Assembly (NCBI RefSeq): GCF_000314995.1
Contig: NZ_BAEO01000038.1
Location: 1-61,147 of the forward strand
Origin: Paraglaciecola arctica BSs20135
GTDB lineage: Bacteria > Pseudomonadota > Gammaproteobacteria > Enterobacterales > Alteromonadaceae
Reading direction: 5' to 3'
DNA: 61,147 nucleotides
In this document: positions 37,811-45,749 of the stretch, piece by piece
Numbering within the stretch: the first letter of the stretch is position 1
How the letters are laid out: each line of letters opens with the position of its first letter
Made by a program: the position numbers and the translations under genes
Notes under the pieces: model-generated
What the model was told of the DNA's origin: nothing
Databases searched by the model: none
The model's input: the letters and a program-made list of their open reading frames with translations, nothing else

Positions 37811-38197
37811 ACACTTTCGTTAATTCTTCAAATATCACTGATTATGTATATCTATTTATATACACAAACAAATAAATGTCAACGTAAAGATTTACACAAC
37901 ACTTAAGATAGTCAATTAATAGATTTACATCTAATGACAATAAGTAAACCTATTTATTGATAATAAAAAAACAAAACATGATTAATACAAGATAGTAATT
38001 AGGCACAATGACTAGTCATAAAATTGAGTTGAATAACTAATCATTGTTGAAAGCGTCGTTAAGGGACTAATAATCTGCTCGCATAAATCAACAGTTCTGC
38101 CCCCACAGTTACTGAACGGTCTCTGCTGCAGTGAATAAGAAAATGGTTAACTGTCTAACTGACATCCATTTTGTTAACAAAATGACTGGATCGCAAT
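37811..38197. promoter_or_regulatory. Intergenic region with operator-like palindromes
   Basis: Close to the mobile mystery A gene an inverted repeat TGTATAT-CTATTT-ATATACA (37845-37864) overlaps AT-rich -10-like sequence, so it is a candidate operator. Farther out an 18-base perfect palindrome CATTTTGTTAACAAAATG lies at 38167-38184, just downstream of the ParE remnant. Eleven bases TGAAAGCGTCG at 38048-38058 recur at 36721-36731 on the other side of the A/B pair. No coding region is seen. Confidence 0.5.
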
Positions 38198-38323
38198 TTA
38201 TTTAAGTAAACGGTTACGCAACGCCTTTTGAATACTTTGTCGCTGATGCAATACCATCACAATAAACACACAATTTTTTTCAACTCGGTAAATTAATTTA
38301 AAAGGTTCAGCTAGGTACTGCAG
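38198..38323 (-). pseudogene. C-terminal remnant of a RelE/ParE-type toxin
   Basis: The minus strand reads 41 codons ending at a TAA (38198-38200): LAEPFKLIYRVEKNCVFIV... then VLHQRQSIQKALRNRLLK. This is the recognisable C-terminal half of a ParE/RelE-superfamily toxin (EPFKIIYRV and LHQRQ segments). The 5' part and any antitoxin gene are missing; an in-frame TAG and the first REP-like unit start exactly where homology stops. It is a dead fragment cut by the neighbouring repeat/transposase element. Confidence 0.7.
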
Positions 38324-38447
38324 CTATTTATCTAGAGCTATTTACCTAGCGAGCTATTTACCTAGCCACCCATAGCTATTTACCTAGCCACCCATAATAA
38401 TGTATTTACCTAGCCACCCATTGTATTTACCTAGCCACCCATAATAA
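38323..38447 (+). repeat. Left REP-like array of the transposase element
   Basis: Six successive units share TATTTACCTAG; the last four read TATTTACCTAGCCACCCAT. Each of the earlier units contains the small hairpin GCTA-TTTACC-TAGC. The same motif, inverted, flanks the other side of the transposase gene (39670-39735). Units degrade toward the ParE remnant. Confidence 0.85.
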
Positions 38448-38624
38448 AACTCTGAGCTTAGTTAAAATATTCATTGTCGATTTTCTGCGTGAAAATGACT
38501 TGGATTGAGTGAAAGATGGAGGATGAGGATTAGTTTTAGCCTATTTGGCGGGAATAATAGACATTTAGCGAGGTGGTGGGCACAACTGTGCCTTATCGGT
38601 AATATTTTGACTGGTCTCTTGAGG

Positions 38625-39605
38625 TTATGCGCAGCGTAGCAATTTTTTTGCTTTACCCATTCCTCGAATGCGTTGATGACCTGTGTGCGCTTTAAATTGG
38701 TTCATCATCATTTCTGCACCAGCTGCATAGCAAAAATGCTTTTCAAACTCTGTTGTAAGGGTTAACCATTGTTCGCCTGATAAGCCCAATCTTTGTAGGA
38801 TGGGTTGTTGTTGATGGTCAATATGTCCTGCTTTGTCCTCCCTGATTATTCTGCCTGTTATGTCCACTAACTCACAATAGTCTTTGAGTGAGAAGGCGAT
38901 ACCTTTAGGCATATATTGTCTAGGGTTACCGACAAAACGCATCAGTGAATGTGTTGTGATGGAGCCTTTTATCGATTCTAAGCGTTTTTTAATACTAGTG
39001 TGATTTGAGGTTTCTGGGGTATCCGCTATCTTGGTTCGAATAGGGTTAAGGTCAACATAGGCCATACAGGCCAGCAATGCCGCTTCATCCAATAAGGCCT
39101 GTGATTTAAAACGTCCTTCCCAGAACCTGCCTGTGCAGTCATCCTCTTTGTTGGCTTCTCGGGCTATGTATTCATTCAGATTACGCATCAGCCAGCTAAT
39201 GTTATGTAAGCGCTTGCGATACTCGGTTATGGTGTCATTTAAGGTTAGCTGTTGGCCTTGGCTTAACCTATCTCCCCTGATAAACATATGAGTAAGTAAT
39301 GTGCCTTTATGTAGGCGGTGCCAGCGTTCAACCACTTCACTATCTGTCCAAGCCATCACTTGTTGCACATCTACATGTAACACCACATGCACGTGATTAC
39401 TCATCACTGCATAAGCACATATGTCGATTGCAAACACAGATGATAAAAACAATAAGCGCTCTTCAACCCAGACTCGACGATGTTCATAACTTTGGCCTGA
39501 ATAACTATCCACACCGCACAAAAAAGACCGCCGTACACAACGGGAAACACAATGATAAAATGGAGTATCCGATAAAGAAATTTGACTACTACGTGGCTGA
39601 GGCAT
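38625..39605 (-). CDS. REP-associated tyrosine transposase (RAYT, Y1_Tnp)
   Basis: A 326-residue IS200/IS605-related single-strand transposase of the REP-associated group. The metal-binding HxH motif is in MSNHVHVVLHVD (about 72-75), and a catalytic Tyr candidate is in ACMAYVDLNPIRTKI (about 183), followed by a C-terminal extension. It opens with SDTPFYHCVSRCVRRSFLCG. The gene is flanked by REP-like repeats in inverted orientation, as expected for a RAYT locus. The frame is intact, so it may be active. It is transcribed away from the CRISPR array. Confidence 0.9.
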   Translation of the reverse strand: MPQPRSSQISLSDTPFYHCVSRCVRRSFLCGVDSYSGQSYEHRRVWVEERLLFLSSVFAIDICAYAVMSNHVHVVLHVDVQQVMAWTDSEVVERWHRLHKGTLLTHMFIRGDRLSQGQQLTLNDTITEYRKRLHNISWLMRNLNEYIAREANKEDDCTGRFWEGRFKSQALLDEAALLACMAYVDLNPIRTKIADTPETSNHTSIKKRLESIKGSITTHSLMRFVGNPRQYMPKGIAFSLKDYCELVDITGRIIREDKAGHIDHQQQPILQRLGLSGEQWLTLTTEFEKHFCYAAGAEMMMNQFKAHTGHQRIRGMGKAKKLLRCA

Positions 39606-39669
39606 GGCATCAATCCTTTGATTTGTTTCCTAATCAAAGCCTAGCTCGTCTTCATATTTAGTCAAATTG

Positions 39670-39735
39670 TTATGGGTGGCTTGATAAATCATTGGTTATG
39701 GGTGGCTTGATAAATCATTGCTTGATAAATCATTT
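39670..39735 (-). repeat. Right REP-like array abutting the CRISPR array
   Basis: Two full units of TTATGGGTGGCTTGATAAAT and a third partial copy CTTGATAAATCATT. ATGGGTGGCT is the inverse complement of the AGCCACCCAT that ends the left units. The partial copy stops about six bases before the last CRISPR repeat. Confidence 0.85.
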
Positions 39736-39741
39736 AAACTT

Positions 39742-41569
39742 TTTCTAAGCTGCCTGTGCGGCAGTGAACTGTATGTCGAGGAAATTGGTACGACTGATAG
39801 TTTTCTAAGCTGCCTGTGCGGCAGTGAACACCCTACAATTTGTGGAGCTAATGCGCGCCATTTTCTAAGCTGCCTGTGCGGCAGTGAACTTGACCGTGGC
39901 ACTTTGGATTCATTTTCTTCTTTTCTAAGCTGCCTGTGCGGCAGTGAACTGAATGCCAAGAACTATAACACTGACGCCTTTTTTCTAAGCTGCCTGTGCG
40001 GCAGTGAACGCGTACTGGATGTTTACCGCCACCTTTAGCCGTTTCTAAGCTGCCTGTGCGGCAGTGAACGATTTGAAATAATGCCACCAGCCGCCCACGT
40101 CTTTCTAAGCTGCCTGTGCGGCAGTGAACTTCAAGCTGCGTTCGACATGGCTATCGAATCATTTCTAAGCTGCCTGTGCGGCAGTGAACGATGACACGAA
40201 TTATAAAAACTCGATACGTGCTTTCTAAGCTGCCTGTGCGGCAGTGAACAGCTTTCTGACTCACTCGACGAGCGTCGGCGCTTTCTAAGCTGCCTGTGCG
40301 GCAGTGAACAAAGGCGTTGTATGGGTTATTGCCCGCGCAACTTTCTAAGCTGCCTGTGCGGCAGTGAACCAGGCGCTAAGTTCTTAACCGCCGGCGCAAC
40401 TTTTCTAAGCTGCCTGTGCGGCAGTGAACTAAGTGACAAAACTGTAATAAGTGGCGAATATTTTCTAAGCTGCCTGTGCGGCAGTGAACAGTTACCGATT
40501 ACATCAATTTTGCCTCGAAATTTTCTAAGCTGCCTGTGCGGCAGTGAACCGTTACAGTGTGTCCAGCGTCAAAACCTAAGTTTTCTAAGCTGCCTGTGCG
40601 GCAGTGAACTTAAATTCGTAAAGGTATTCATCATCGCTAATTTTCTAAGCTGCCTGTGCGGCAGTGAACTTAAATTCGTAAAGGTATTCATCATCGCTAA
40701 TTTTCTAAGCTGCCTGTGCGGCAGTGAACAACCTGACAACCGTCGACCTGACTATGTTCTATTTCTAAGCTGCCTGTGCGGCAGTGAACTGGGAAAGTGA
40801 CGAGCTTAAAAAGCGCTGCGTTTTCTAAGCTGCCTGTGCGGCAGTGAACTTCATGCGGGTAACTACATCGACTCCGACCTCTTTCTAAGCTGCCTGTGCG
40901 GCAGTGAACTCGGAACGCTTGAAAGTGCTATTGGTGCAGACTTTCTAAGCTGCCTGTGCGGCAGTGAACTTTACCTGGTGCTTAGTCGATTACCGCTTTC
41001 ATTTCTAAGCTGCCTGTGCGGCAGTGAACTTATAGCTCCATTTATATCCACAGTTCCGTCGTTTCTAAGCTGCCTGTGCGGCAGTGAACCAAAAGCTATG
41101 ACAGACGCTAAATCTTTCGCTTTTCTAAGCTGCCTGTGCGGCAGTGAACAAATATAAAAACCCATACCATCATCCATGGTCTTTCTAAGCTGCCTGTGCG
41201 GCAGTGAACGGAATTCTACACCACTAATCTTGTATTCGGCGTTTCTAAGCTGCCTGTGCGGCAGTGAACGTCGTATCTGTACCGCTGTCCATACGTCGCG
41301 ATTTCTAAGCTGCCTGTGCGGCAGTGAACTGTCGGGATTTTCGCGCATCATTATAGTTGTGTTTCTAAGCTGCCTGTGCGGCAGTGAACGTTTACACTGA
41401 TAACGGGTTTTTACGCGTTACTTTCTAAGCTGCCTGTGCGGCAGTGAACTGAAAGCTGTCGATTTATTCAAAAACGCTAAATTTCTAAGCTGCCTGTGCG
41501 GCAGTGAACTATTGAATCCGGTAAGTGCCAGCTATCACCGGTTTCTAAGCTGCCTGTGCGGCAGTGAAC
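39742..41569 (-). CRISPR. Type I-F CRISPR array, 31 repeats and 30 spacers
   Basis: Thirty-one identical 28-base repeats recur every 60 bp exactly, leaving 30 spacers of 32 bases. Read on the minus strand the repeat begins GTTCACTGCC and ends GCTTAGAAA, with the inner palindrome CTGCCGCACAGGCAG recognised by Cas6f/Csy4: the I-F repeat type. The array is transcribed on the minus strand from a leader between it and cas6f, so the newest spacers lie near 41540 and the oldest near 39770. Spacers 40610-40641 and 40670-40701 are identical. The distal repeat shows no decay. Confidence 0.99.
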
Positions 41570-41723
41570 AATAGAATAACGGCAAAAAAATAAGTTACAA
41601 CAAGTGGATAGGTAAAATTTGACGTTTTTACCTATGTTTTTTAGACCTGTTATAACCATCTGATTTTATTAGTAATTGTTAAAGAGCATTTTTTATTGGT
41701 TATTGCTTTGAATTATTAGCACC
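41570..41723 (-). promoter_or_regulatory. CRISPR leader
   Basis: AT-rich stretch between the first (leader-end) repeat and the cas operon terminator. It contains a ten-base perfect inverted repeat ATAGGTAAAA (41608-41617) / TTTTACCTAT (41626-41635). It should hold the pre-crRNA promoter and the integration signals for Cas1-Cas2/3; no exact IHF site was recognised. Confidence 0.7.
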
Positions 41724-41758
41724 AATAAAAATATACCCGCAGTATTCGGCGGGTATAT
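41724..41758 (-). terminator. Rho-independent terminator of the cas operon
   Basis: Perfect ten-base stem ATATACCCGC / GCGGGTATAT with an eight-base loop, followed on the minus strand by TTTTTATT, 33 bases after the cas6f stop codon. It insulates the array leader from cas transcription. Confidence 0.8.
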
Positions 41759-41790
41759 ATAAAAAGCAACGTTGAGCAAACTTTAAACTT

Positions 41791-42393
41791 TCAAAACCAA
41801 GGTACTGTTGCGGTTTTTGATAGGCCGTAACAGTCAAACTTACCGCTTACAGGAGCATCAAAAATAGTTTGCTCGATAAAGAGTAAGAACTGGCATGACA
41901 CACCTTGCCCTTCTCGCTTTTTAGTGTCTTGACTTTCAACGTTGATAAAAGGCAATTTACACGCTTTCGATTTATCTTCTTCAATTAAATAAGCCAACAC
42001 TTCTTCGTAAGGTTTAGCTAAATGAATCGCGCGGCGTTGCGCTTTTTTCTCAATAGATTTTACATTTTTACGATTAAAGCGTGCATATTGCTTAACGCTA
42101 ACTGGCACCGGTTTAACCGATGATAGATGACAGTAATCACTTAACCTATTGAGCCAGCGTTGCATATCCAACTTTTGCAATACATCCTCACTAGCTGCAA
42201 ACAAACGCAATTTGTTACCTAACGGAAAGGTTTTATCCCGGTAACCCACAACTGAGAGTGCAACGGCAGATTCGTTATCACCGACTTTATTATCCACCAG
42301 CGCAATGTGTACTTGTTGAAACACCTTTTGCCAGAGGAAACCAAGGTTAGCTTCGGCATCTGGCAGTAGGGTTATGTCGAGGTAATGTTTCAT
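41791..42393 (-). CDS. cas6f: Cas6f (Csy4) crRNA-processing endoribonuclease
   Basis: A 200-residue I-F processing enzyme that cuts the pre-crRNA below the repeat hairpin and stays bound to it. His29, the catalytic residue of the Pseudomonas enzyme, is at the same position here (QQVHIAL). The arginine-rich recognition helix is present (RFNRKNVKSIEKKAQRRAIH, about 105-124). The C-terminus keeps the GKFDCYGLSKTATVPWF motif. It is the last cas gene, nine bases after csy3. It is slightly longer than the 187-residue reference owing to an insertion near 140-165. Confidence 0.97.
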   Translation of the reverse strand: MKHYLDITLLPDAEANLGFLWQKVFQQVHIALVDNKVGDNESAVALSVVGYRDKTFPLGNKLRLFAASEDVLQKLDMQRWLNRLSDYCHLSSVKPVPVSVKQYARFNRKNVKSIEKKAQRRAIHLAKPYEEVLAYLIEEDKSKACKLPFINVESQDTKKREGQGVSCQFLLFIEQTIFDAPVSGKFDCYGLSKTATVPWF

Positions 42394-42402
42394 CTCATCC
42401 CC

Positions 42403-43428
42403 CTATTTATCGCTTTCACCAAATACGCCGCCACGCACTAAAATGGCCATTACGTAATGTTCATCTTCAACACGCGATAGTTTTTCCCCTCGAGCCCAAA
42501 CATCAAAAAACGTATAAAAATCCTGTTTAGCCGCAGGCGTTCGATAAGCTTTACCTAAGTTGGTCACTGCACCGTAAGGTTCGATGGCAATTGGACCCGC
42601 GCTGGTTTCTGGATCCGTAAACTCTGGGTACCAAGTATCAATAGTCCGCAGTGCATTACCAATTTTTTGCGAATGCATGGCAGCAATACCATTAACATCA
42701 TAAAGAATTTTACTTTTTTCGCCCTTACCTTTATCCAGTACCAACTCTTCACTAGGATAAACTTCCTGCGCTTTACCCACTTGCACAAAGCAGCTGATAT
42801 CCAATAACAAAAAGTCATCTGCGCTTGCGAGAGCTTTAGCTATATACTTTGCCAGAGCATTTATAGCATCATCATTAAAATCAAAGTTTCTGGTGCTAAA
42901 TTGTGTGGCATCAAAAACCCAAGATTCATCAACAGTGCTATTTTTGGCTTTCACTTGCACTTCAATCTTTTCTGCACCAACCCGGTTACGCCATAAAAAG
43001 CGCGCATTAGCTATATTGCTTGCATAACGGCGGGCCAGCTCCGTAAAAGCCTCAGTGGTAATATATTCCTTGGCAGCCGCACTGTAACTTTGTTTAAATA
43101 AGGCATTATTACAGGCTGATGGCTGAGTAATACCACCCAAGACTTTTACTGTAAATTGCAGATTCAAGGTATCCTGCTCAGGTGCAACTGCACACGCATC
43201 TACACGTTGTAAATTGGCTTTTTCCACTTCTGCGTTTAACTTAGCCGGGTCACTTTTAATAGCGGCTTTTAAGCGATTTGATATGGTGCCACGTACCGAC
43301 TTTTCTCTTAACGCAAGAGGCGTTATTTGACTGCGTGTATCCCACGTTGTGCCGTACATATAACCGTCACTGGTTACTAATTTTTTTTCAAATGCCAATA
43401 CAGATGCAATGTTGTCTTTTTTAGCCAT
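42403..43428 (-). CDS. csy3: Csy3 (Cas7f), backbone of the I-F Cascade
   Basis: A 341-residue RAMP-fold backbone subunit, six copies of which coat the crRNA spacer. It is almost the same length as the Pseudomonas protein (342), and starts with the family pattern IASVLAFEKKLVTSDGYMYGTTW. RNAxFLWRN-like NARFLWRNRVGAEKIEVQV and PYGAVTNLGKAYRTP near the end are conserved stretches. It follows csy2 after 37 bases, a gap that can hold its own ribosome site, suiting its higher stoichiometry. Confidence 0.97.
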   Translation of the reverse strand: MAKKDNIASVLAFEKKLVTSDGYMYGTTWDTRSQITPLALREKSVRGTISNRLKAAIKSDPAKLNAEVEKANLQRVDACAVAPEQDTLNLQFTVKVLGGITQPSACNNALFKQSYSAAAKEYITTEAFTELARRYASNIANARFLWRNRVGAEKIEVQVKAKNSTVDESWVFDATQFSTRNFDFNDDAINALAKYIAKALASADDFLLLDISCFVQVGKAQEVYPSEELVLDKGKGEKSKILYDVNGIAAMHSQKIGNALRTIDTWYPEFTDPETSAGPIAIEPYGAVTNLGKAYRTPAAKQDFYTFFDVWARGEKLSRVEDEHYVMAILVRGGVFGESDK

Positions 43429-43465
43429 GATAATTTTCCTTTTACTGTGTTAAATATTGATTAAA

Positions 43466-44419
43466 TTAAAATTCAGATTCGATTGAGCTTGGCTCTAAAT
43501 CAAATTCACTCGTTGGAGTTATGTGTTTATTTTGTTGACAAAGGTACAAATCACCTTGGTGGTGATAACGCCACAATATGTCTTCGATAAATTTAATCCG
43601 GTGGGGCATTTTAAATTCTCCTAAGGTGACTATGCTTTCTGCAAACCGATGGGGCGTGTCTGGATCTCGCTGGTTTTTTGCTTCACCTAATTCACTAATG
43701 CCATGAAATCCGGTGGCGATAGGTACTATCCACCCAGCAGGTTTATTATTCAGCGTTTTACGATAACTGCTCCAGGTTACATTTCCATCATCATCTGTTT
43801 CACACAGGTGATGAATGGCCAGATAATTAATCAATGCGTCCAGCGCGTCTGCGCCATTTTTCATTGCATCTAACATCAGGTCTCGGCGCTCAATTAGCGC
43901 ATAACCAGGCATTAAAGCACGTTGCACTTTACTTAAATCTTGATCGTCACCTTCTTTACAATTGATACAAAATGGGGTTTGAAAGCCGTTAATATCGCCA
44001 CCGGCCATTTTCATATTTGCATGTAATAAATGATTGATGGCGCCTAGTAATCTCTCACGATCATCAATACTGATGTTGTCGTATTGAATCACCAAACTCA
44101 CATCCAGATGACAACGGGCTTCTTCGATAAATGCCGATCTGGCACCGGTTTTGTCCAATGGATTCCCGGTCCCAACAATTGAGTGTACAAAGTCGTTGTT
44201 GCCTTTATAGGTTTGTAAATCCATATTGTGACTCACCACACCTGTGGCTGAAAAAACCACCGGAATATCTTGCGCGTTCAACTTACGTTGCAGGGCATGT
44301 ACTGCTCCTAACCAAGCTGTCATTGCTGGAAAGCCGATGGTAAAAGGGCTAGACAGCGCATTAGCGTTGTGAACTTTAATGTGGGGAATAATTAGCAATT
44401 TTTTTACTTCGCCTATCAT
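43466..44419 (-). CDS. csy2: Csy2 (Cas5f), 5'-end subunit of the I-F Cascade
   Basis: A 317-residue RAMP protein that caps the crRNA 5' handle with Csy1. It shows the typical LLIIPHIKVHNANALSSPFTIGFPAMTAWLGAVHALQ opening and GFHGISELGE later. Its ATG overlaps the csy1 stop codon (ATGA), implying coupled translation and equal amounts, in keeping with the Csy1-Csy2 heterodimer. Length is close to the 327-residue reference. Confidence 0.96.
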   Translation of the reverse strand: MIGEVKKLLIIPHIKVHNANALSSPFTIGFPAMTAWLGAVHALQRKLNAQDIPVVFSATGVVSHNMDLQTYKGNNDFVHSIVGTGNPLDKTGARSAFIEEARCHLDVSLVIQYDNISIDDRERLLGAINHLLHANMKMAGGDINGFQTPFCINCKEGDDQDLSKVQRALMPGYALIERRDLMLDAMKNGADALDALINYLAIHHLCETDDDGNVTWSSYRKTLNNKPAGWIVPIATGFHGISELGEAKNQRDPDTPHRFAESIVTLGEFKMPHRIKFIEDILWRYHHQGDLYLCQQNKHITPTSEFDLEPSSIESEF

Positions 44420-45738
44420 CGCAATGCCTCCTTGTTTAATAACACCAACTTGTGCATATGTTTATGTTCAGCATCACTGAGTTTTATGGCCTTTTTACCC
44501 AGTATTTTTTCGTAACCATAAAACAGGAAAGTGGTGACTGACTTAACGATGCTGTCCAACCAATCATCAGTCCCCTCGCGCAGGTTTTTGTTTTCGTCTT
44601 GCTCACACAACCAAGTTTTTTGTGCCGATGGTAATTGATTTTCAGAGGCGTTGAATTGCTCTAATGCGATGCTGCGAACCTGCCACATTTTTTCAATAAT
44701 GTGATCGATCACACTTTGATAATATTCATCACGCTCAGCGCGAATATGCATGTTGTTATCATCGCGCTGATAGAGTTTATGTAACTGATAAAATTGGTTC
44801 TTGCACTGGAAATAATTCACGGTTTGGCTGAAAAAATCGGAATTGGGAAAGTGCATATTACGATTTTTTAATTGCGGTGATGCACACATAAACAAATGGG
44901 CTTTTCCGGCATTTTGGCTATTTAGCACACTGATGTTTTGTGGTTGGGTGCCACCGTAGCCAATAGTGGTTAAATTATAAATTTCACAATAACCTTCATG
45001 CTCTTGGTTGTTCTTTTTCTTGTCTCTTGCCAGCTTAATAGCATCACCAAAGCGCATTCCATCAAGGCGTTTTCTTAATTCAAATAAAACCCCCGAAGCG
45101 GTCAAGATGGAAAGCTGATGATAACTATTGGTAACTGCTGTTTTCTCATCAGACTGATTTGCAGTAGGAAAAAACACCTGCTTAATCTTCGAACTAGTAA
45201 CAACATCACTACCGGCAGAAGTCATGGCTAACAAACCTTGTTTGAGGCTTGCATAGTTTTGAGTTTCATCAATATTCGGTAAGGTAAATAAACTTAAGGC
45301 TAACTCAGTATTTTGCTCAAGATGTTGAATTAAATTTCGCCCGTCCACCATTACTAAAGTTAAGAACTCATGAACATCTAATTCGCCTGCATTACCAATA
45401 GAATCAATTGGATCAACTAGTCGCACATTTCCTGTTCTTAAGAATCCATCATTTTCTAATACTGCGTTACAAATTATTGGGGTCACATAAGTTAAATTTT
45501 TTATATTTTTGGGCCCAACACCAGTACTTGGGTGAGTAAACTTACTAGGATGCGAAGTCATTGCTCTGCTTTTTGCTCGCTTCGCGGCATCAGGCAACCA
45601 ATTTTTTAACGTAAACACGGATTCGCATTCTTGCTCTTTCTCCCGCACTTCTGCCTGTGACATAGATGCCGTCAGATTTTTCTTTAACCATGCGGCTTTT
45701 CTTTCATCAAAAAAAGTCGTTATTGCTGGATCAACCAT
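44416..45738 (-). CDS. csy1: Csy1 (Cas8f), large subunit of the I-F Cascade
   Basis: A 440-residue large subunit responsible for PAM recognition and Cas2/3 recruitment. Recognised by its place, its size (434 in Pseudomonas) and family stretches such as KFTHPSTGVGPKNIKN, IDSIGNAGELDVHEFL, YGGTQPQNISVLNSQNAG and the C-terminal VTTFLFYGYEKILGKKAIKLSDAEH. It is 11 bases downstream of cas2/3 and overlaps csy2. It looks intact. Confidence 0.96.
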   Translation of the reverse strand: MVDPAITTFFDERKAAWLKKNLTASMSQAEVREKEQECESVFTLKNWLPDAAKRAKSRAMTSHPSKFTHPSTGVGPKNIKNLTYVTPIICNAVLENDGFLRTGNVRLVDPIDSIGNAGELDVHEFLTLVMVDGRNLIQHLEQNTELALSLFTLPNIDETQNYASLKQGLLAMTSAGSDVVTSSKIKQVFFPTANQSDEKTAVTNSYHQLSILTASGVLFELRKRLDGMRFGDAIKLARDKKKNNQEHEGYCEIYNLTTIGYGGTQPQNISVLNSQNAGKAHLFMCASPQLKNRNMHFPNSDFFSQTVNYFQCKNQFYQLHKLYQRDDNNMHIRAERDEYYQSVIDHIIEKMWQVRSIALEQFNASENQLPSAQKTWLCEQDENKNLREGTDDWLDSIVKSVTTFLFYGYEKILGKKAIKLSDAEHKHMHKLVLLNKEALR

Positions 45739-45749
45739 AAGTCCTCCTA

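Noticed and set aside
39696-41659. Open reading frames on both strands running through the CRISPR array, with repeated FLSCLCGSE or SLPHRQLRK peptides.
   Set aside because: The 60-bp period is a multiple of three, so frames stay open through the repeats. They are artefacts of the array, not proteins.
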